Of a stretch of 64,000 nucleotides of DNA, positions 23,550 through 33,671 are shown piece after piece; the first letter of the stretch is position 1, and every line of letters starts with the position of its first letter. Where the stretch lies: NCBI GenBank assembly GCA_015956445.1, contig WIUZ02000021.1, positions 496,001 to 560,000 of the forward strand, written 5' to 3'. The DNA is from Thelephora terrestris (taxonomy: Eukaryota > Basidiomycota > Agaricomycetes > Thelephorales > Thelephoraceae). The notes under the pieces were generated by a model that was not told the origin of the DNA, did no database searches, and was given only the letters and a program-made list of their open reading frames with translations. The position numbers and the translations under genes are program-made.

Positions 23550-23859
23550 AGTCGACCAACGCGTGCCAGGGTTGTGTAGGATCTTATTGAGTGTCCGTCA
23601 ACCACGCGTTCCCTATCGCCACGTTCGATGTGACTGATTGATCGTGTGACGTTTCAAAACAGCTTGAGGGGTGACATTCGACCTCTTGGACATGACTTGG
23701 GTTTCGTGATGTCTAAAAAGTACCCTACCGCGCTACCCATCTGGTTTCCCGTACCATTGTGTGCCCTGATGTGCGCATCGCTGACGTGGCCGTACGTCGC
23801 TATCGCCGCCTGGCTGCGCACGGGCGTATCATTGCGTTCGTCTTCTAGTCGTAATTATC
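23550..23859. other. 3' flank, no gene seen
   Basis: Follows the Ser/Pro-rich gene. No domain, RNA or repeat is recognised. Confidence 0.4.
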
Positions 23860-26840
23860 ATTGTTTCCTCGGCTTTTCCCTTCTCACTTCCACAGTCCTG
23901 TGGCGTCCTGTACACTTTTCGCCTCGTTCTTTGTACTATCTTTTTGTACCGTCCTCTTCCACGCTGTGGACTTGTATGTGTCTAGGTTTTTATTATGAGG
24001 GGTAGCTCAAATAACATAAGCTGTGGGCCTGTGGCCTTGTTATCTAACCCTTTGATCGCAATCCTGCAGGTGGGAATGGGACAGTCAAAATCGCTGATAG
24101 GAAAGTGGCTACGGCTCATGAAACGGCCAAACCCGTACTATGTCATCACCTCGCTTATCTGACGATCTTGTACTTGCTGTCACTGGCCTGACTGTCGCTC
24201 CGCCCACTTTGGTGCCTTTGGTGCTATTTGCGAAGAGGTCCCATTCATCTGCATCAGCTTCCAGACCTCGGGGCCTTGTTTTCTGACCGGATTCATCTGG
24301 TTAGTCTAGAGTTCTGTATACGTATGTACTTCTCTCCATAGAACAACCCGGATTTCATCAATACTCTGCAGACGTCACTTGGCGCATATACACCCTTGCC
24401 TCGAGCCATCAACCTAGATGGGCCAGACCTTCAGTGCACGGAGCCCTTTGGTTACCGAAGCAGGTATCATCAAGCACATATGACAATGTCTATTCCGGTT
24501 CGCTTAGTTTTGCGGAAGCCTCCAAGGACTACGGCAAGCAGTTGCGCTAATCCATCATTCTCGCACCAAGGTGGTATCGCTTCAGCGCCAGCTGACGATA
24601 TCTATTGAATCTTCCCATGGGAGGCCGAACGAATGCCGTATGGTGTGGTTGCTGATCTAACCTCCTTGGTATACACGTTTTCCTGTCATCAGCCCAGCCT
24701 CGTCTTATCCTTTCTAGGCTCTCAAAATCGTCAAGTTCCGAGAATGATGTTTTCTGTCTGCTTACTCGAGCTTCCGACGGTAAAAAATGCTTGTTGCTTC
24801 TGGCGAGTAGCTTATCATTTTCTAATAGATCCAGAACATTCCGAATACTGCAACGGAATACGAACGAGAGGGTGACGGCTCAATCGTGGGTTTCAGTTTG
24901 GTATTGGCCGACCGAGTGGACTCAGCTTCCCCACAGGAATGTTGCTTGAAAGGCATGCTGCGGCTCATTCGAAAGCGAGGACACACCCCTGATCGGCCCT
25001 CATTGCTCCAACCTCGACGAGAACGTCAATCCCGAGGTTCGTGTCCGAGTTAATGGAGCCAGGACCAAGATCACCCCGGCCTCCATCGCTTCCGATCCGA
25101 CCTTCGATGATATCCACGTGGGTACGGGTGCGGATACGGGTGCCAGGCCCAGCTGCGTTTTCCACCTTTGCGAGGGGTCGACTTCGTCCGATCGGTTATT
25201 GTTTGACTTTGGGAGGTTCCTTGAGGGAGGTGCTTTGGACGACGTCTTTGGCATTTCCCGGGGCTCCAAGTCTACGCGAACATCGGATCATGATCATGTA
25301 CCCGACGACGGCAAATGGGAGGTTACGAAGCTGAGTGGAGGGCTCATCAACGTCACCGTGCGAGCTGTCCGTCGCCGTGGAGATCATAAGTCCTGGAGGA
25401 GTGCGATTATCAAGTATGCTCCACCCTTCGTGGCTGCGGTAGGCGAGGATGCGCCCTGTGGAACTTTCAGACAGGTTAGCACCATTTTATGCTTCTGCCG
25501 CGAATCCCACGCCCTCAGTCGCTTTCCAACGGTTACCATCGTATTCGCCTTCCAACGTAGGTCATCGAATACCGAGCCTTGTCCCTGTTCGGCTCCACAC
25601 CTAGCATCGCGACGGCCGAAGCTGCGCACAAGGTGTCGATCCCGAGGGTCCTCAAGTTCTTCGAGAATAAGAAGGTGTTGGTAATACGGGATCTGGGAGA
25701 GTGGATGACACCTCTCGAATCGTGGATGTATCCTTCAACTACGACCGAGTCCCCACCCTCGTTGGAAACGTGCACTTCAGTGGGGAAGAGGTTGGGAAGC
25801 TTCCTTGCGACCGTTCATTGCGACGTCGCCCTATTATCAAAATCCCAGTTGCTGACGAACGACGGGAAGCTGTGGTTCCAAAATTCCGATGCTGAGGATT
25901 ATGTCCGAGATGAAATCCTGGGGAGGATCCTGCCCATCCTGCAGCTTCATTTTGGCCCGGGGACGGATGTGGGAGAGAGGATCGCGGATACCATCTCCCG
26001 GGATTTCGATCGAAGCTTCCTCGACGATCTCCATCCCCCGCCACCGCCATTGTCTTCCACCGGCGTCACGAGATCGATGTTCTCGGCAGGGGATCTCTGG
26101 ATGGGGTCGTTCCTCATCGGCGCTCCCCCCGTTTCTGGGACATGTCCTAGCCTTGACGCGGAAACAGAAGTTGAGATAGGGTTCATTGACTGGGAGTTCG
26201 CGGGCCCCGCGAGGATCGGACGGGATATTGCGCAGTTGAGCGCTTGGCTGTACCTGTTTTCAACGTCGTCGGGTTGGAGTTCAATTTGGTCCAATTGTCA
26301 CCCCACGGTTATGGATAATATTGCCATCCGATCGACATCGAACGCGGGCCCCGATAACCTTCTGTCAGATGTTGGAGCAGTCACCAGCCACGGGATCTGT
26401 TACGAAGGCAAAAAGAACCCCAGAACGGGCCAGACGCTTGGGTGGCCGCCCACCGCGGGAGCCCTACTAGACGCTCTGCTGAGATCATACGCTCGTAATG
26501 TCAAGGAGTACCCAGGCCACGCGTGGTTCGTGGACGAGGAGTACGATCAGCGCAAGTATCAGAAGGAGCGTTTGGCTGTGATCAGATCTATTTGGGTCTT
26601 GTTTGGGATGGAGGTTATTCATAACTCCGTCGAAGCGAAGGGTAGGTTTGTCGGGTTTTTTGCTGCGGATGTTGATGGGGGTGAGCAGATCGGGATGTGG
26701 CAAAGGGAGATGATCGAAGTCGGGTGTTGGTATGTTTCGATGGCTGGAGAAAAGCCGGACGAAGAGTTTGAAGAGATCGTGAGGAAAGAGGGCGTGCTGA
26801 AGAGGATGTATACGGTATCTGGTTCTTTGTGAGGTCTCTC
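23860..26840 (+). repeat. Tandem duplication, unit 1
   Basis: About 3 kb made of a ~1.08-kb non-coding leader (23860-24938) and a phosphotransferase-like gene (24939-26832). Unit 2 begins near 26880. Matching landmarks include TGGTGTCCTGTAC-like, CACACTGTGGACT-like and TGACCGGATTCATCTGGTTA runs, found once in each unit in the same order. Confidence 0.7.
24939..26832 (+). CDS. Aminoglycoside-phosphotransferase-like (APH) protein, start uncertain
   Basis: The main coding part is two exons, an open frame up to 25474 and 25561-26832, joined by an 86-nt intron in phase 0. The kinase-like fold is recognised from KLSGGLINVTVRA, the Lys-bearing SAIIKYAPPFVA, KVLVIRDLGEW, the catalytic-loop relative FSAGDLWMGSFLI, and the metal-binding IDWEFAGPARIGRDIAQLSAW. 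The loop keeps the Asp but has Ala where His is usual. Fungal members of this group are small-molecule kinases of mostly unknown substrate. The frame at the 5' end has no ATG. The ATG at 24939 is one base out of register with it, and copy 2 carries one more A in the run after TCATTCG. The gene may use an unseen upstream exon or be recently damaged. Confidence 0.65.
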
Positions 26841-26879
26841 GATAAACGCCCGTTACCACATGGCCCTCAGCTTTCGATT

Positions 26880-29112
26880 GTCTAATTGCTATTCTTTCCT
26901 CAGCTTCGCCCTTCCCACTCTCACCATCACACTCTAGTGGTGTCCTGTACAATTTCTACCATCTCTTGTACCGCCGTCTCCCACACTGTGGACTCTTATG
27001 TATGTAAGTTGTTATTAGGATTCAATTCGTTTATCACACAGGCTAGGAATCGCGATCTCGTATCGTATCTCTTTGATCACGATATTGAAATGGGCAACCG
27101 GGGTCAAGCGTTCGAATTTTTGACCGCCATTTTAGACCACAACCATCGCTTCGATGGGAAGGTGGTTCTCGACTCGGATTAGTTGCCAACGGCCAAACCC
27201 GTGCTATGTCGTCACTGCAGCTTATCTCTCGATGTACCTGGCGTCATTTCTGGGTTTACTGTCGACCCGCTCACTTTCGTATCTTTGGAAGCTGATGCGG
27301 ATGAATGGGGACCTCTTCGCGAGTAGTAGCGGACTCCAAGGCCCTTGTTCTTTGACCGGATTCATCTGGTTAGTCCAGGGTTACTCTACACATTCGTACT
27401 GCCCATTCATCGAAGCAACCTGGGTCGTTTGCATTCGCTGCAAACGTCATCTGGCGTGCACACACTCCCGCGTCGAATCATCGGCTTCAACGTTCTGCAG
27501 TGCTCTGATTTCTTTGATTACCGGAGTAGAGATCATCAAACACAGGCAACAACGTTTCGTGTTTCTATTAATCTGGTTTGCTTCGGTTTTGTGGAAGCCA
27601 ACTAGGACTATGTCAAGTGTGTAGGTTAATGCCATTGTTCTTATCATTGTGGTATCGCCCCAGCGCCCGCTGACGACGTCTATTGAATTTCCCCGGGGAG
27701 GTCGAATGAGAACGACCTAGTGCCGTAAGGTCAGGAATCTAACCTCTTGAGACCACCCAGTCACGAGAAGGTTTACGCGTGAGGTTTCGTGGGTAAGAAA
27801 TGTTCTGGGGAATAGCGAATAATTACCCTTAAATGTCCGAAGAATCCCAAATAAAGCGACATGATACGTGGGACAGAGTAACTTCAATCGTGAATTCAAG
27901 TTTGGTATTGGCCGGCCAGCTGGACTCACCTTTCCCATAGGGATGTCACTTGAACGGCATGCTACGGCTCATTCGAAAAGCGGAAAACGCACCCCTGATC
28001 GACCCTCCTTCCTGGATCCAGCCTCGACAATAATGTCAATTCCGAGGTGCATACACGAACTAACGACGTCGGGGCCAAGATCTCCCCGAAGTTCGACGCC
28101 ATCCACGTGGTTGCGGGAGCCGATATGGGCACCAGTCCCGGCCGCGATTCCCGCCTTTTCGAGGGGCCAGTTTCGTCCGATCGGTCATTTTTTGATTTTG
28201 GGAGGTTCCTGGAGGTAGGTGCTTTGAATTAAGTATGTCTTAAAATTTGGGGTCCCCCCGGACTCTAAGTCTACGCGAACGTCGGATCACGTTTGCCTTT
28301 TTACCGCAGGTCGTTGAGGACGAGACATCACAGCGGCCGAAGTCGCATATAGGGTGTCAACACCAAGGGTCCTCGAGTTTCTGAAGGGTGAAAGGGTGTT
28401 GGCACTCGGAGATTCTGCCAGGGGAGTGGATGATAACCCTCGAATCGCGGATGTATCCTTCCACTACGGTTGAGCCTCCTCCCTGTACGGTTTAGCGCAG
28501 AAGAGGCTGGGAGGTTGGTTCCAACACTGCGATACAGCCTGTCTCGCCGACGAGATCGTGGGGAAGGTTCTGCCGATCCTGCGACCTCATTTTTACCAAG
28601 GGATCGATGTGGAAGAAAAGATGGCGGAGATTTGATCGAAGCTTCCTTGACACTCATCATCGATGCACCCCTCGCTATCGTCGTGCGTCACGAGATCTCG
28701 ACAGGGGATTTCTAGACCGTAGACGCGGTCATAGGATTCATCGACCGGGAGTTGGCGGCTCCCGCGAGGATTGGGCAAGACGTCGCGCAGCTCAGCGCGT
28801 GGCTTTACTTTTAGCCCAACTTGGTCGATTACGCATGGTTCGTGGACGAGGAATACCAGCGGTGGAGTTTACAGAAAGAACGTCTAGCTCTGGCTAGGTT
28901 TACCTGGGTCTTGTTTGGGACGGGGGCCATTCATGACTCCGTCGAAGCGAAGAGCAGATTTTTTGGCCTTTTTGCTGCGGAGGCTGATGGGGGCGAGGGG
29001 GTGGAGATGGGACAAAGTATATTTGGATGGCCGAACAAAAACCGGACGAAGCATTTGGCGGCGATGTCAGTGCGAATTTTCGTCCAGAGAGGGTTACGAG
29101 AATGTACCAGGT
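26880..29112 (+). repeat. Tandem duplication, unit 2
   Basis: A second, more diverged copy of the 23860-26840 unit: leader 26880-27942 and a decayed APH gene 27943-29112. The order of landmarks is kept except for a short inverted segment (see findings). Confidence 0.7.
27943..29112 (+). pseudogene. Decayed copy of the APH-like gene
   Basis: Aligns with the live copy from its start region (ATGTCACTTGAACGGCATGC against ATGTTGCTTGAAAGGCATGC) to the C-terminal region (VIHNSVEAKGRFVGFFAADV matching IHDSVEAKSRFFGLFAAEA). It is shortened by about 0.7 kb through internal deletions. Frames change several times, the Lys-bearing and catalytic-loop blocks are missing or broken, and the intron signals are lost. 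It is best read as a dead tandem copy. Confidence 0.75.
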
Positions 29113-29302
29113 TCGGAGAAGGTTGTACCCGCGCGGGACCATCCTATGTGCCTTGGAGCTACTGCACAGGCATCTCAATGGCGTGGTTCTCCCGGTGCTC
29201 GTGGTGTTGACCTCTGTTGGTTTCTGCCTAGAGATCTCGGCTCCGAGTCGGGGCCGGATCGCTCCTCGGTTAAGACAAGCGACCGTTTGGTCGCACGATC
29301 CT

Positions 29303-30006
29303 AAATAGCCATCCAGACTTTAGCTTCGTTCACGCAGATCTCAATCCATTGGTGAGTTTTCTTTTGCTTCGTTCATTTCGGGACGGTTCATCATAACCTG
29401 CACTTCTTCGGGGATTGGCTCTTGGCGTGGCATTGTTCGTTCGTCCGTAGCTTCGGACGCGCGTTGCGTGATGAATGTGGGTTCACCAGAACAAAGCCTC
29501 ACTGGATCATAACGTTCTGTGTTTCCTTTCTCCCACGTACTCAACGTCAATCCGGCTTTAGACGCGACGACTTCTACAACTTAACAATCATCGATCCGAT
29601 CCCGAGACTGGCCTCGGCGGAGGAGGGGGGGGCCATCAGACAACTTCCAAATCACCACCGGAGCTTTCGCTTTCGATTTCGTGCGGCAGTTCTCCGCCCC
29701 ATACCGCATTTTTAGGAATTGCGCCGCGACTCCATCCGATGGGGGGTCCGGCAACGGAACACCACCAATAACTCAATCCCCGAACGCGTTATTTACCCCG
29801 GAACGTATCATGGCCATGGTGAAAGTCTCCGAGGGTGGGGATAGCTCCTATGGAGCGTTACCTCGATTGTCGCTGTCCTACACTTACGGACGGAATCGCC
29901 AAGTTCTCTAAGTTGCGATTTGTTTGGCTGGGGTCCGTCGACTGCTGGCCCGAATTACGTGAGAGGTCCAAAATGGACCCCCAACGGTTTATTCTGTCTC
30001 ATTCAA
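29303..30006 (+). pseudogene. 5'-truncated tyrosinase pseudogene
   Basis: Begins with a complete copy of the short copper-ligand exon (acceptor AG, DFSFVHADLNPL, donor GTGAGT), equivalent to exon 3 of the intact tyrosinase. It continues with a degraded CuA exon (a WLLAWHCSFV relic of LFLPWHRAYL, then ALRDECGF), then a central exon relic (ITTGAF and GNGTPP regions) and a GPKWTPN block near 29950-30000. Exons 1-2 and the CuB region (SHAAIH, MMHHA) are absent, and stops interrupt the CuA exon. It lies immediately upstream of the live gene, in the same orientation, so it is probably an old tandem copy. Confidence 0.75.
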
Positions 30007-30510
30007 CCTTCGGATAAGCGGTGGAATGATCAATGACTGGCTACAACGCCGCCTGGATAACTTCTGGCCGTACCGTGGTTGACCTATCTCTATCTTATGT
30101 CTGGTAAATGCAGTTGATGCTCTTTGAACCTCAGTTTGGGAGCCACCTTCGGCGATGGACTCTTGAATAATGCTGCCGTCCTCGAACTAATGGACAGAAA
30201 GACCTATGACTTCTGTTACACCATTCCCTTGGCGTCTCCTTTTTCGACGCTTCTGTTACATGTTGTGTTTAGAACCTACGTTACCCCAATCGCAGGGTTC
30301 CACGATGTCACCAACCACACGAGGGTCAACTGCTTTGCTTCGAACACTGAGCACCGTTGATATTCGAACGTAGCCATGGCCTTCGCATCCGTCAGTGGTC
30401 GAAAATGCCTCATATATAGGTCGACCCTAAGCTCCGTCTGCCCCGCATCTTCGCTTTTTCTCCCATCGCATTCTTCATTCCCTCCCGCACATTGCTATCG
30501 GTGCCTCAGG
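30007..30510. other. Tyrosinase promoter region
   Basis: No gene is seen. A 78-codon frame (30124-30360) has no recognisable feature. Confidence 0.4.
30412..30418 (+). promoter_or_regulatory. TATA box of tyrosinase gene
   Basis: ATATATA within CTCATATATAGG, about 95 bp before the proposed start codon. Confidence 0.45.
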
Positions 30511-32163
30511 ATGGCCGTTGGTTTTTCTGCCCACGTATTATTGGCTTTACTTCTCTCGTTCATTGCGACTGCACACGCTGGTCCTTGCGCGGAGCCCCGT
30601 GTCAGGCGGGAGTGGAGGTCCATCTCCGAGACCGAGCGTGAAGAGTGGGTCGCTGCGGTAAAGGTAGGGGCCTCGGAAGGAGCAGGAATTTGCCTTGAGG
30701 TCGCTGATCCCGTTACAGTGCCTCAATAAGATACCCCATAAGCCAACCTTGAAACCAACCTTCGACGTATCCGTCACCCAAATTCCTCCCATCAATCCCA
30801 ATACCTCCTATTTCGACGGTATGCACAATTTCATTCCCTATCAAGTTTGCTTCGAAACTGACCCTCCTTCAGACTTCGCTTATGTGCACATGGATCTGAA
30901 CCCATTGGTGGGATTTTGCGATGAAATTCACGTGCCGCGTTGATCTGTGGGCTCATCACTCGCACCCCCTTTCAGATACATTTTACCGGTCTCTTTTTGC
31001 CCTGGCACCGCGCCTATCTAAACGATTTTGAGCATGCGTTGAGGTCCGAATGTAATTACAAGGGAGCTCACCCATATTGGGACTGGACTCTAGGTCAGTC
31101 GGTTCCACCCCACCCGTGGTATTCCAGGCTCTTGCATGTCCTGATGCCCCATCTCGTAGATGCCAGTGCAAATTTCCCCGATGCAACCATCTTCGACGAC
31201 TCCCCGACGAGCGGGTTTGGTGGATGGGGTAACCCAGCCAATGACTACCAGATCACAACCGGCGCCTTTGCGGATAACTTTGAAGTCGCTTACCCCGTCC
31301 CCCACACGATCAGAAGAAACTACACCGCGAAGAGCACAAGCACTGATCCTTTCGGCGATGGAACCCCTCCCGCACCGGATGCTTTCTGGAACTACTTTAC
31401 TCGGGAGAGCCAGGAGACGCTCGTCAGTGGATACATTGGTGACTTTGTGGGTTTTCAGACCAAGCTCGAGGGCCCAGTCGTAAGTCGGAGAAGCCAAGGA
31501 GGTCACGCGAGATATTGACCCTTACGTTCTAGGGTTCTCATGCTGCGATCCACCTGATCATGGGAGGGTGAGCGGTTCTAGTCTTCTTTCTGAATCATTC
31601 CGCACAGGTCACGATGGCTGACACGGGACCCGAACAGTGATATGTCCGGTTCTTGTCCTCGCGGTCTTGTTGCACCTGACTGCTATCGCGGACCCAAGTG
31701 GACGCCCAACGGTAGGTCTTTCCGTAAAAAAAAAACCCCTTCACAATAGCTGAGAGTTGTTCCCGCATTCTAGACCCCTTGTTTATGATGCACCACGCCG
31801 TGAGATTATCAGCTTGCGTTCCTATTGACAATGTTACTCAAACCGAAGTTTGGCACTCCCCTACAGATGATCGACAAGATTTGGTATGAGTGGCAGAACG
31901 CGCACGCCGAAAACTTCTGGGCTTTTGGCGGGGGGTCTGTTACTGCCCACTCTCAGCCTGGCTTGTATCAGCAATACCCGGCCGGCGGACCACCCTTTTT
32001 GACCGTGAGCGAATAATCTCCACTGCTTCACTGTTGCGTTGCGACTGACCCAAATGCGCCGCAGTTCAATCAATCAATGCCAACGGATGGGATCCTCCAG
32101 GATGCCACGATATACCAGGTCATGGATACCAAGAACGAGCAGCTGTGCTACGTCTATGAGTAG
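30511..32163 (+). CDS. Tyrosinase (type-3 copper monooxygenase)
   Basis: Ten exons: 30511-30663, 30719-30818, 30873-30907, 30976-31093, 31160-31479, 31533-31567, 31638-31711, 31774-31799, 31867-32004, 32065-32163; phases agree and give 365 residues. A signal peptide (AVGFSAHVLLALLLSFIATAHA) starts at the chosen ATG, so the protein is probably secreted; an upstream in-frame ATG at 30376 would bury it. CuA ligands are His in FAYVHMD, IHFTG and LPWHRAY; CuB ligands are in GSHAAIH and FMMHHAM. PYWDW is conserved. Tyrosinases oxidise phenols to quinones (pigment, defence, cross-linking). The protein is of the short fungal secreted type, without the C-terminal latency domain of Agaricus PPO enzymes. 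Exons of 35, 35 and 26 nt carry essential copper ligands. Confidence 0.9.
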
Positions 32164-32326
32164 ACTTTCCCACGAGATTCAATCGTACATCAGACCCTTT
32201 CTCGGACTAGCGACTCTACGCGGATTTTTACTGTTACCCCCCTACCTTAGACTATATCCTCTACATTTTTCCATATTCGGACACCTTTTGCGGCCGAACA
32301 ATAGACATGACTCGTGAAAAAAGGAA

Positions 32327-32398
32327 CTCGGATACGGGGAGTCGAACCCCGAGCTGCCGCGTGAGAGGCGGCAATGTTAGCCGTTACACCATATCCGA
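32327..32398 (-). tRNA. tRNA-Glu (anticodon CUC)
   Basis: On the minus strand the 72-nt sequence folds as a cloverleaf. The acceptor TCGGATA pairs with TATCCGA, with G as the discriminator base. The anticodon stem GCCGC/GCGGC holds the loop CTCTCAC, whose anticodon CTC reads GAG. The T-arm is CGGGG-TTCGACT-CCCCG. A run of T on the minus strand just after the 3' end (TTCCTTTTTT) is a normal Pol III terminator. No intron; CCA is not encoded. Confidence 0.95.
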
Positions 32399-32399
32399 C

Positions 32400-33671
32400 G
32401 CTGGTTTCTCGACTCTGGATCGGCCCATAGCTTACCGTCTCTTTTGTACAAGGAAACCCGCGTGCGCCTAGTCTCCTCAAGCAGACCACGTATAACAACC
32501 GACGATCACCGACAAGGGCGTGCGCCCCGTGAGCCACGGATATTGCAAAATTGAGACTTGGGGGCTTGAGACTGCACTTCCTTGGTTCGAAACGCGGCAC
32601 AACACTGCGTTTAGAGAAGGATGGTGTGTCTGCGCGTATTGCAAAGGAATCTCACAGCCGATACCATCAAGCTTGGGGTGCACAACTATCCGGCGACCTT
32701 TTGCATTAATTCTCCTTTTGTAATACGCTGCCAAGGACACATGAACCTCAAGATATCGATACCAGGCGACCAACTAGTAGTGCGACGCATACCCATCAAT
32801 GCGTTGGCGCCTGACTCACGATCGACCGATCTTACCGCTCTATCGTAAACGACCACTAGCAGTATGATCCACGTCTAGAACCCGCAGGGGACCACCAAAG
32901 ATGATGCCCGTGCATCGAGGACGCGTCCTATCGCGCAATTTTTTTTCGGGCCATACACTCCAGTCAATCCTCGAAGGCTGTTCAAATTGTGTCAGATCCC
33001 CCCCCAAAAAAAAAAATTCTTTCGCAGGACTGCCACACTTTCCATCGTGGGCGTGGACCCTCACGCCCTTCTCGAAGAACAAGCTCTTGATCGGCCTTTC
33101 ACGCGCACGGTTCATCGAGGACCCTGAGCGCGATTTGCGGTCGACAGAGGGGACCCGTCGACTCGTCTCGGCAACTTCGGAATCACCAACTCGCGACGTC
33201 TGGTTTTCGTTCATATGGGCCCCATCTATCACGACGCAGATGCCGCCTTCTAGGAAGCCAACTTCAAGATATTCTCGCCGATAGAGAGACCTTACCGTGT
33301 CCGAAGGCCGTAGATGTTTGGCCCACGATCAAGTCGAAACGACTGAAACGACGAGTTTCACGCCTCGTAGACTCGGCACTGTTCCCCCGCAATTCAATCC
33401 TCAGTTATTGGTCGCCGTCGGCCATTCCGGGTATAGGTCAATCTCACTCCTCTCGCACATCACCTCTCTCGCCCTTTGCCGTATGTAAACGGACATCATT
33501 CGTACTCTACCGCAACAAATAACCACCACGACAATATCCCGCCCCTATCGCCCCCATGTTTCTGGAACGAAAAAATCTGGGTGGGTCTTGAGCCAGACAT
33601 TTGGGGGCATCCGAGAACCCACCTGCCCGTGACGTATGCCCATCATGTCCTATCCAATGTCATCCGATTCG
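32400..33671. other. No gene recognised
   Basis: About 1.3 kb between the tRNA and the acyl-CoA synthetase 3' end. Open frames up to 130 codons lack motifs. A GGTTCGAAAC near 32584 resembles a B box, but no tRNA fold surrounds it. Confidence 0.45.

Noticed and set aside
30376-30510. Upstream in-frame ATG for tyrosinase
   Set aside because: It would place 45 residues before a clear signal peptide; the TATA box at 30412 also lies downstream of that ATG.
32540-32620. Possible second tRNA near a B-box-like GGTTCGAAAC
   Set aside because: No acceptor, D or anticodon stem can be formed around it.
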